Program-made: the position numbers and the translations under genes
Notes under the pieces: generated by a model
The model's input: only the letters and a program-made list of their open reading frames with translations
The model's database searches: none
What the model was told of the DNA's origin: nothing
Source: Umezawaea sp039922235
Lineage (GTDB): Bacteria > Actinomycetota > Actinomycetes > Mycobacteriales > Pseudonocardiaceae
DNA: 8,505 bases
Direction: 5' to 3'
Assembly (NCBI GenBank): GCA_039922235.1
Contig: JBDSAJ010000907.1
Coordinates: forward strand, 1 to 8,505
Shown: positions 1 through 4,808 of the stretch, piece by piece
How positions within the stretch are numbered: position 1 is the first letter of the stretch
Layout of the letters: the number at the start of each line of letters is the position of its first letter

Positions 1-58
1 GCTCCGTCACGTCCTCGCGAATCGTCGCGGCGAACTCCTTGCCGGACAGCGTGATCAC
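1..58 (-). CDS. folD: Methylenetetrahydrofolate dehydrogenase/cyclohydrolase FolD, N-terminal fragment (cut by window edge)
   Basis: Only the first 19 codons are inside the window, starting with GTG at 58-56 and running off the left edge. They read MITLSGKEFAATIREDVTE, which matches the FolD N-terminal pattern (hydrophobic-x-G-K-x-x-A-x-x-I-R). FolD oxidises 5,10-methylene-THF to methenyl-THF and hydrolyses it to 10-formyl-THF in the cytoplasm. The start is supported by a strong GAGGAG at 67-72, eight bases upstream, and by a GTGA overlap with the stop of the cyclodeaminase gene, a typical coupled arrangement. A folate enzyme directly behind a cyclodeaminase/cyclohydrolase makes biochemical sense. 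The catalytic Lys and NADP-binding region lie outside the window, so the call rests on a short stretch plus context. Confidence 0.6.
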   Translation of the reverse strand, partial: MITLSGKEFAATIREDVTE

Positions 59-624
59 TTGCGGATCTCCTCGCGAACGCTTGCGGTCACCTGGTCGGCT
101 CGTGCGACCAGTCCATCTACGTCGGACACCACCGTGGCGCCGTTGATCTCCACGTTGACCCGCGCCGTGGTCGCCGCCGCGCGAGCTGACTCGGCCGCCG
201 CTGCCACGTCGGTGATCACGTTGCGGTTGCCGACGGGCAGCAGCACCTCGGCCAGCTCGACCAGCCGTTCGGCGACGGCGATGGTCCGCGTGGGCGGGAC
301 CGCCGCACCCGCAAGCGCTTCCTCGATGGCCGCGGACCGCTCCGAGCCCTTGGGCAGCCGGTACGCGTTGGTCACGGCCGTGAACGCGGCCGCGTCGTCC
401 TCGGCGAGCTGCAGCGCCTCGACCCGCAGCCGGTCCACTTCGGACAGCACGGCGCCGATGGTCCGGGCGTGCGCCTCGAAGCGGGGTCCGTCGCTGTAGC
501 GGGCGACCATGCCGAGCAGCGCCGCGGACTGCGCGGCGTGCAGGGCGGCGGTCGCCCCGCCACCCGGCGCGGACACCCGCGCCGCCAGCTGGTCGAGGAA
601 CTCCCCGACGGGCTGGTCGCGCAT
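55..624 (-). CDS. Cyclodeaminase/cyclohydrolase family protein (FTCD C-terminal / FchA-like)
   Basis: This 189-residue all-helical protein has the family's signatures: APGGGA at residues 19-24 with a small-residue helix behind it, an acidic DDAAAF segment at about 76-81 followed by RLPKG at 89-93, a VPPTR turn at 109-113, and GNRNVITDVAAA at 132-143. The family includes formiminotetrahydrofolate cyclodeaminase (the C-terminal half of FTCD) and the clostridial methenyl-THF cyclohydrolase FchA. Its length fits the stand-alone form. It starts at ATG 624-622, sharing one base with the aminotransferase stop (TGATG), so translation is probably coupled; I see no good Shine-Dalgarno of its own. The next gene looks like folD, which favours methenyl-THF cyclohydrolase or related folate work over histidine degradation, since no formiminotransferase is visible. 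The family is clear; the exact reaction is inferred. Confidence 0.85.
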   Translation of the reverse strand: MRDQPVGEFLDQLAARVSAPGGGATAALHAAQSAALLGMVARYSDGPRFEAHARTIGAVLSEVDRLRVEALQLAEDDAAAFTAVTNAYRLPKGSERSAAIEEALAGAAVPPTRTIAVAERLVELAEVLLPVGNRNVITDVAAAAESARAAATTARVNVEINGATVVSDVDGLVARADQVTASVREEIRK

Positions 625-1715
625 CACGCGTCGAGCGCGCGCACTGCCGCCGCGAGGCGGGTGACGCCCTCGTCGATGTCGCTCGCCGACAGGCCGGAGA
701 ATGCCAGGCGCACCGAGTCCTCGCCGCCGTCCACCATGAAGTCCGCGCCCTTGACGAACGCGACACCGTGCTCGGCGGCCTTGACCGCGAGCGCGTCGAT
801 CGACACGCCGGGCAGCCGCACCCACATGAAGTAGCCGCCCTGCGGCGCGGTGTACTCGGCCGTCGGCAGCTCGCGGGCGAGCGCCGTGACGAGCGCGTCC
901 TTGCGCTCCCGCAGCGCCGCGCGGACGGTGTCGATCGACTTGTCCAGGCGGCCGGACCGGCAGAACTGGTTCACGATCGACTGCGCGACCATGTTGGGGG
1001 AGATGTAGGTCGTGGTGGCGAGCTTGGTGATGCCCGCGATGACCGACACCGGCCCGACGAGGTAGCCGACCCGGATGCCGGGGCACACCGTCTTGGAGAA
1101 CGAGGACGCGTACACGACCTTGTCCGCGGTGTCCTGCGACAGCATCGTGGGCAGCTGCTCGCCCTCGAAGCGGATCGAGTAGTACGGGTCGTCCTCGAAC
1201 AGGACGAAGTCGTACTTCGCGGCCAGCGCGAGCAGGCGGGCCCGCTTGGGCGCGCTCAGCGTGTACCCGGCCGGGTTCTGGAAGTTGGGGATGATGTGCG
1301 CGAGCTTCGGCCGCACACCGCTCTCCAGCAGCGCCTCGACCGCGTCGACGTCGATGCCGTCCTCGTGCAGCGCGATCGGGTAGACCTCTGCCCCGCGCTG
1401 GCGCAGGTTCAGCAGCGTGCGGTCGTAGGTCGGCGCCTCGACGATGACGGCGTCACCGGGGGAGACGAGCTGCTCGAACAGGAACGCGTCGGCCTGCATC
1501 GAGCCGTTGGTGACCAGCACCTGCTCGGCCGGGACGCCGTGCTGCTCGGCGATCCACTTGCGCAGCGGCACGTAGCCGACGGCCGTGCCGTACGCGGTCG
1601 TGCCCGCGGCGTCGTTGGCGAAGGCGAGCTGGGTCGCCTCGACCAGACCTTCGGTGTCGATGATGTCCAACGAGGGGGCGCCGCGCGTGAAGCCGATCGC
1701 TGCCTGGGAAGCCAT
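624..1715 (-). CDS. PLP-dependent aminotransferase, class I/II (LysN/Aro8/MocR-type)
   Basis: This 363-residue cytosolic fold-type I aminotransferase transfers an amino group between an amino acid and a 2-oxo acid. Visible hallmarks are NFQNPAG at 144-150, the EDDPYY segment at 174-179 (Asp for the pyridine nitrogen, Tyr for the phenolic oxygen), SSFSKTVCPGIRVGY with the Schiff-base Lys208, and SVRLAFS with the carboxylate-binding Arg336. These are closest to the 2-aminoadipate/aromatic aminotransferase group (LysN, Aro8) and the C-terminal half of MocR regulators. No GntR-type DNA-binding domain precedes it, so this is a stand-alone enzyme. ATG 1715-1713 is the only sensible start, with a weak GGAG about 13 bases upstream; the frame stays open upstream but only through a neighbouring gene. 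It lies 32 bp after the unknown 111-residue gene and overlaps the next start by one base. The substrate cannot be read from sequence. Confidence 0.92.
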   Translation of the reverse strand: MASQAAIGFTRGAPSLDIIDTEGLVEATQLAFANDAAGTTAYGTAVGYVPLRKWIAEQHGVPAEQVLVTNGSMQADAFLFEQLVSPGDAVIVEAPTYDRTLLNLRQRGAEVYPIALHEDGIDVDAVEALLESGVRPKLAHIIPNFQNPAGYTLSAPKRARLLALAAKYDFVLFEDDPYYSIRFEGEQLPTMLSQDTADKVVYASSFSKTVCPGIRVGYLVGPVSVIAGITKLATTTYISPNMVAQSIVNQFCRSGRLDKSIDTVRAALRERKDALVTALARELPTAEYTAPQGGYFMWVRLPGVSIDALAVKAAEHGVAFVKGADFMVDGGEDSVRLAFSGLSASDIDEGVTRLAAAVRALDA

Positions 1716-1747
1716 GCGGGGAAGCGTACTCCGCCGACTTTCCGGGT

Positions 1748-2083
1748 TCAGAGGCTCCACTGGTGGGCGAGGTCCGCCTCGTCCGACCTGGTCAGCAGCG
1801 AGCGGGCGGTGATCAACTCGGCCCGGCCCTCGGCGGTCAGCCCGTTGCTGAAGTGGCCGAAGGCGACACCGAGGTGCTTGCGGGCCATCGCGACGTCGCC
1901 TTCCGGGTCCCGCTCGGCCACCGCGGTGAGCGCGCCCTGCACGGCGGCGACGTGCACGGCGAAGTCGATCATCGCCTGGTCGATCGCCGCGCACGGGTTG
2001 GGGGCTTCGCCCGCGTTCAGCACCTGGCGCAACGCGGACTCCACCGCGGCGCGCAACACCACTACCGGGTCATCGTTGCTCAC
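1748..2083 (-). CDS. Conserved-looking hypothetical protein, 111 residues
   Basis: I do not recognise this protein. It is 111 residues, appears almost wholly helical, has no membrane segment or signal peptide, and contains a single Cys (residue 31). An Ala-rich amphipathic first half (VVVLRAAVESALRQVL at 8-23, then IDFAVHVAAVQGAL at 39-52) is followed by a charged linker and a second helical pair (MARKHLGVAFGHFSNGL at 66-82, AELITARSLL at 88-97). It is believed real because it is co-directional, tightly spaced with the sigma gene (32 bp) and the aminotransferase (32 bp), and shows normal actinobacterial codon use. The GTG start at 2083-2081 has no Shine-Dalgarno, but a TANNNT element sits six bases upstream, fitting a leaderless message. 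It lacks the membrane helix and zinc motif expected of many anti-sigma factors, so that role is not supported. Confidence 0.75.
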   Translation of the reverse strand: MSNDDPVVVLRAAVESALRQVLNAGEAPNPCAAIDQAMIDFAVHVAAVQGALTAVAERDPEGDVAMARKHLGVAFGHFSNGLTAEGRAELITARSLLTRSDEADLAHQWSL

Positions 2084-2089
2084 ACAACC

Positions 2090-2095
2090 AATCTA
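2090..2095 (-). promoter_or_regulatory. Candidate leaderless -10 element upstream of the 111-residue gene
   Basis: On the minus strand TAGATT (TANNNT type) ends exactly six bases before the GTG start at 2083. This is the spacing expected when transcription begins at the start codon itself. There is no Shine-Dalgarno in the leader, which agrees with leaderless translation, common in actinobacteria. The -35 region would fall in TTAGGT at the end of the sigma gene, which is a poor match. If real, it would separate the aminotransferase-folate operon from sigma factor transcription. Confidence 0.35.
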
Positions 2096-2097
2096 GG

Positions 2098-2113
2098 GGT
2101 GGGACGGGCCACC
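2098..2113 (-). terminator. Short hairpin just behind the sigma gene stop
   Basis: GGTGG at 2098-2102 pairs with CCACC at 2109-2113 around a six-base loop, three bases past the sigma gene stop on the minus strand. In minus-strand RNA it is followed by a U-containing stretch (CCCUAGAUUGGUUG) but no clean U-tract. It may be a weak intrinsic terminator or attenuator between the sigma gene and the next operon. Five pairs are few, so confidence is low. Confidence 0.3.
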
Positions 2114-2115
2114 AC

Positions 2116-2700
2116 CTAACGACCCGCCGAACCGACGACCTTGCGCAACTGCGTCAACGCGCGGTGCTGAGCCACCCGAATGGCACCGGCGGTGGACCCG
2201 ATCGCCTCGGCCGCCTCATCGGCGGACATGCCGAGCACTACGCGGAGTACCAGGATTTCCCGCTGACGGTCCGGAAGGGTGCGCAGCAATCCACCCATTC
2301 GAGCGGACAGGTCGTCGAGCACCGCCCGCTCCTCCGGTCCCGCCGACGTCTCCTGGACCTCGGGCAGTTCGGACACGGGTTCGGCGCGGTTCTTCGCCGA
2401 CGTGCGGTGGGCGTCGGCGACCTTGTGCGCGGCGATGCCGAACACGAACGCCAGGAACGGCCTGCCCTGGTCGCGGAACGTCGGCAGCGCCGTCAGCACG
2501 GCCAGGCAGACGTCCTGCGCCACGTCGTCGGCCGAGCCGAACGTCCGCTCGCTGCGGCCGACCCGTGCGCGGCAGTAGCGGACCACGATCGGGCAGACCG
2601 CCTCCAGGAGCGAGCGCGTCGCCACCGGGTCGCCACCGACCGCCCGCCGCACGACCTCGGCGTCGAGACCGGGCTCACCGGGCTCGGGTGAGTGCGCCAC
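2116..2700 (-). CDS. shbA: ECF RNA polymerase sigma factor, ShbA/SigD family
   Basis: The 194-residue protein has both ECF domains. Sigma region 2 spans about 30-100, with RYCRARVG at 41-48, SADDVAQDVCLAVLTALP at 56-73 (-10 recognition and core binding) and FLAFVFGIAAHKVADAHR at 82-99. Region 4 spans about 133-187, with LPDRQREILVLRVVLGMSADEAAEA and the helix-turn-helix GSTAGAIRVAQHRALTQLRK. The GRPFLAFVFGIAAHKVADAHR block and the RYCRAR segment are typical of ShbA (the Streptomyces regulator of hrdB) and mycobacterial SigD. GTG 2700-2698 was chosen because GGGGTGG lies eight bases upstream; an in-frame GTG at 2712 is the alternative, and the frame stays open far upstream into the divergent gene, which is only shadow. 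The usual neighbours known for this family (RsdA-type anti-sigma, WhiB, guaB) are absent here, so it may be a relocated or second copy. Confidence 0.9.
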   Translation of the reverse strand: MAHSPEPGEPGLDAEVVRRAVGGDPVATRSLLEAVCPIVVRYCRARVGRSERTFGSADDVAQDVCLAVLTALPTFRDQGRPFLAFVFGIAAHKVADAHRTSAKNRAEPVSELPEVQETSAGPEERAVLDDLSARMGGLLRTLPDRQREILVLRVVLGMSADEAAEAIGSTAGAIRVAQHRALTQLRKVVGSAGR

Positions 2701-2751
2701 CGTCCGGACCACCCCGTTCGTCGGATTCGCCGAGGATCTTCCCCCGCTTGC

Positions 2752-2777
2752 CCGCAGGTGCGGCCGCACTCTTGCGG
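2752..2777. promoter_or_regulatory. Nested inverted repeat in the divergent sigma/oxidoreductase promoter region
   Basis: A perfect 12-bp palindrome GTGCGGCCGCAC (2758-2769) is flanked by a second pair of arms, CCGCA at 2752-2756 and TGCGG at 2773-2777, giving a nested 26-bp symmetric element. It lies in the 165-bp region between the divergent starts at 2700 and 2866, which otherwise shows only weak promoter-like words. A dimeric regulator binding site shared by both genes, or a hairpin in the sigma gene leader, are both possible. G+C-rich palindromes also arise by chance in this kind of DNA. Confidence 0.35.
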
Positions 2778-2865
2778 ACTGGCTGGAATGATCCGTGTGG
2801 CCGCGCGCGTTGACCCGAGCGCAGGCAAGCTGCAAACCACGCAGTCCACTTCTCGGGGAGCACAC

Positions 2866-3525
2866 GTGAAGATCGGCATCATCGGAGCGGGCAACATCGG
2901 CGGCGCACTCACCCGCGGGCTCACCGCTCTCGGCCACGACGTGTCGGTGGCCAACTCGCGCGGACCGGAGACGCTGGCGGACCTGGCCGCCGAGACCGGC
3001 GCCAAGCCGGTCCCGTTCACCGAGGCCGCGCGCGGCGCCGAGGTGGTCATCGTGACCATCCCGCAGGCGAAGATCGCGACCCTGCCGAAGGGCCTGCTCG
3101 ACGAGGCGGCCGACGGCGTCGCGGTGATCGACACGGGCAACTACTACCCGCGCGAGCGCGACGGCCGCATCGAGGAGATCGAGAGCGGCGTGACCGAGAG
3201 CCGCTGGGTCTCCAACCAGCTCGGCCACCCGGTGATCAAGGTGTTCAACGGCATCTACGCGCAGCACCTGCAGGACAAGGGCGTGCCCGCGGGCACCGAG
3301 GGCCGGATCGCGCTGCCGGTCGCGGGCGACGACGTGGCCGCGAAGGCGAAGGTGCTCGCGCTCGTGGAGGAACTGGGCTTCGACGCCTACGACGCGGGCG
3401 GCATCGACGAGTCCTGGCGCCAGCAGCCCGCCACTCCCAGCTACGGTGCGGACGCGTCCCTGGAGACGCTGCCGAAGCTGCTCGCCGAGGCGAGCCCGAA
3501 CCGAACCCCGGAGTTCACCGCCTGA
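2866..3525 (+). CDS. NAD(P)-binding reductase, F420-dependent NADP oxidoreductase family
   Basis: The 219-residue cytosolic protein opens with a Rossmann motif, KIGIIGAGNIGGAL (GxGxxG at residues 7-12), and has ANSRGPETL at 29-37, the stretch that contacts the 2'-phosphate of NADP in F420H2:NADP+ oxidoreductases (Fno). Further family features are VIVTIPQAKI at 61-70, VIDTGNYYPRERDG at 87-100, KVFNGIYAQHL at 125-135 and GRIALPVAGDD at 146-156. Archaeal Fno passes hydride between F420H2 and NADP; many bacterial relatives have no proven F420 use, so the cofactor partner is open. The GTG start at 2866 has GGGGAG at 2855-2860, five bases upstream, and gives the Rossmann motif right at the N-terminus as expected. 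The stop overlaps the next start (TGATG), so it is co-translated with the maleylacetate reductase homologue. Confidence 0.87.
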   Translation: MKIGIIGAGNIGGALTRGLTALGHDVSVANSRGPETLADLAAETGAKPVPFTEAARGAEVVIVTIPQAKIATLPKGLLDEAADGVAVIDTGNYYPRERDGRIEEIESGVTESRWVSNQLGHPVIKVFNGIYAQHLQDKGVPAGTEGRIALPVAGDDVAAKAKVLALVEELGFDAYDAGGIDESWRQQPATPSYGADASLETLPKLLAEASPNRTPEFTA

Positions 3526-4613
3526 TGAAGCCCTTCGTCCACGAAGTCCGCTCGACCCGGATCGTTTTCGGCTCCGGCACCATCTCGCAGGTGCGGGCCG
3601 AGGTGGAGCGGGTGGGCGGCAACCGCGTGCTCCTGCTGGCGAGCAAGCGGCTGGACGACGTCGCGCGACGGGTCGGGGACTCGCTCGGCCCGTTGCTCGC
3701 GGCGCGGTTCGACGGCGCCGTGATGCACACCCCGGTGGAGGTGACCGAGCGCGCGCTGGACGTGCTGCACTCCAACAGCGCGGACTGCGTGGTCGCGATC
3801 GGTGGCGGTTCCACCACCGGGCTGTCCAAGGCGCTGGCCGCGCGCACGAACGTGCCGCAGGTCATCGTGCCCACCACGTACTCGGGTTCCGAGGTGACCG
3901 CCGTGCTCGGCGAGACCACCGAGGGCCGCAAGACGACCAGGTCCGCGCCGGAGATCCGGCCGGAGACCGTGGTCTACGACGTCGACCTCACCCTGGACCT
4001 GCCGGTCGGGCTGTCGGTCACCAGCGCCGTCAACGCGCTCGCGCACGCCGTCGAGGCGCTGTACTCGCCGCAGGCCGAGCCGATCACCGACGCCATCGCG
4101 CTGGACGCGATCGGGCGCCTCTCCCGCGGCCTCCGCGCGTTGCCCGCCGATCCGTCCGATGTGGACACCCGCGCAGACCTGCTGACCGGCGCGTGGCTGG
4201 CGGGCACGTGCCTCGGCTCGGTCGGGATGGGCCTGCACCACAAGCTGTGCCACACCCTCGGCGGCTCGTTCGGCCTGCCGCACGCCGAAACGCACACCGT
4301 GGTCCTGCCGCACGCCATGGCGTACAACGCCCCCGCCGTGCCGGAGGTCATGGAGCGGATCGCGCTGGCGCTCGGCGTGCCGGACGCGCCCGCCGGGGTG
4401 TTCGACCTGATCGCCTCGGCAGGCGGCCCGATCTCGTTGCGCGACCTGGACTTCCCGCTGGAGGACCTGCCGCTCGCCGTCGAGCTGGCCACGTCGAGGG
4501 CCTACCCGAACCCGCGCGAGGTGACGTCCGAGGGCATCGCCGTGCTGCTGGCCGACGCGTGGCACGGCAGGCGGCCCACGAGCTGCGGCACCGACCGCGG
4601 ACCGCTGACCTGA
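3525..4613 (+). CDS. Maleylacetate reductase-family, iron-alcohol-dehydrogenase-like protein
   Basis: This 362-residue dehydrogenase has the group III (iron) alcohol dehydrogenase fold: an N-terminal nucleotide-binding part with AIGGGSTTG at 91-99 and PTTYSGSEVT at 116-125, then a helical part. NALAHAVEALY (170-180), HHKLCHTLGG (238-247), LPHAETHTVVLPH (251-263) and AYNAPA (266-271) are typical of maleylacetate reductases, which reduce maleylacetate to 3-oxoadipate with NAD(P)H in resorcinol, hydroxyquinol and chlorocatechol degradation. Asn170 replaces the metal-binding Asp of true iron ADHs, as usual in this subfamily, while His174, His239, His243 and His253 are kept. Start ATG 3525 shares a base with the upstream stop; GGAG at 3510-3513 is a modest ribosome site. 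Length is normal for the family. No ring-cleaving dioxygenase or aromatic hydroxylase lies in the window, so the physiological substrate is uncertain. Confidence 0.88.
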   Translation: MKPFVHEVRSTRIVFGSGTISQVRAEVERVGGNRVLLLASKRLDDVARRVGDSLGPLLAARFDGAVMHTPVEVTERALDVLHSNSADCVVAIGGGSTTGLSKALAARTNVPQVIVPTTYSGSEVTAVLGETTEGRKTTRSAPEIRPETVVYDVDLTLDLPVGLSVTSAVNALAHAVEALYSPQAEPITDAIALDAIGRLSRGLRALPADPSDVDTRADLLTGAWLAGTCLGSVGMGLHHKLCHTLGGSFGLPHAETHTVVLPHAMAYNAPAVPEVMERIALALGVPDAPAGVFDLIASAGGPISLRDLDFPLEDLPLAVELATSRAYPNPREVTSEGIAVLLADAWHGRRPTSCGTDRGPLT

Positions 4614-4623
4614 CCCGGTTCGA

Positions 4624-4654
4624 GTGGCACCAAGCCCCGCGCGGGCGGTGCCAC
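4624..4654 (+). terminator. Strong U-less hairpin after the maleylacetate reductase gene
   Basis: Eleven bases past the stop, GTGGCACC (4624-4631) pairs perfectly with GGTGCCAC (4647-4654). Inside, after a two-base AA bulge, GCCC (4634-4637) pairs with GGGC (4643-4646) around loop CGCGC. That is twelve pairs with no U-tract after it, the form seen for many actinobacterial terminators. It most likely ends the oxidoreductase-maleylacetate reductase operon. Confidence 0.65.
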
Positions 4655-4671
4655 GGCTGTACGTTCCGCCT

Positions 4672-4684
4672 CGCCCGGAGGGCG
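4672..4684. repeat. Small stem-loop in the intergenic gap
   Basis: CGCCC (4672-4676) pairs with GGGCG (4680-4684) around loop GGA. An alternative pairing uses CCGCC at 4667-4671 with GGCGG at 4681-4685. It lies between two stronger hairpins and may be part of a tandem terminator region; alone it would be weak. Confidence 0.3.
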
Positions 4685-4702
4685 GATTCGTGAAACCGAA
4701 CC

Positions 4703-4723
4703 GACGGGCGGCCGCCGCCCGTC
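4703..4723. terminator. Near-perfect GC palindrome, possible second terminator
   Basis: GACGGGCGGC (4703-4712) and GCCGCCCGTC (4714-4723) are exact reverse complements separated by one base, realistically a stem of 8-9 pairs with a 3-5 base loop. Being symmetric it can fold on either strand. It could back up the upstream terminator or insulate the esterase gene; a protein-binding palindrome is the alternative. Confidence 0.4.
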
Positions 4724-4744
4724 CGGCTGATTGTCGTGCGGTAA

Positions 4745-4760
4745 CACCGATATTACGGTG
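4745..4760 (+). promoter_or_regulatory. Inverted repeat around an AT-rich core upstream of the esterase
   Basis: CACCG (4745-4749) and CGGTG (4756-4760) flank ATATTA, the most AT-rich word in the gap, about 50 bases before the esterase start. The core could serve as a -10 (TATTAC at 4751-4756), but the TTGTCG at 4731-4736 is only 14 bases away, too short for a standard -35. The symmetric arms suggest an operator overlapping the promoter. This is pattern-based only. Confidence 0.25.
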
Positions 4761-4808
4761 ATTTTGCGTCGCCCGGCGCGAGATGGCCGTGAGCTTCCGG
4801 GAGTTGCC

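Noticed and set aside
624..1994. The aminotransferase frame is open up to 1994, suggesting a possible N-terminal extension of about 93 residues.
   Set aside because: The extra part lies over the 111-residue gene, is Arg/Gly/Asp-rich with no motif, and the ATG at 1715 gives the normal family N-terminus.
768..2096. A long open frame on the plus strand opposite the aminotransferase gene.
   Set aside because: Its product is a low-complexity Arg/Asp/Val/Leu-rich sequence typical of antisense frames in GC-rich genes; the minus-strand aminotransferase has every catalytic motif.
2810..2838. TTGACC at 2810-2815 as the -35 of the oxidoreductase promoter.
   Set aside because: At 16-18 bases downstream there is only CAAACC/AAACCA, no TANNNT-like -10, so I cannot support a promoter here.
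3441..4565. A long minus-strand open frame opposite the maleylacetate reductase gene.
   Set aside because: Its translation is rich in Arg, Gly, His and Gln with no domain, while the plus-strand frame matches a known enzyme over its full length.
4731..4808. An upstream TTG start at 4731 for the esterase.
   Set aside because: It would add 26 polar residues before the signal peptide and cover the palindromic promoter region, while ATG 4809 has a good ribosome site.
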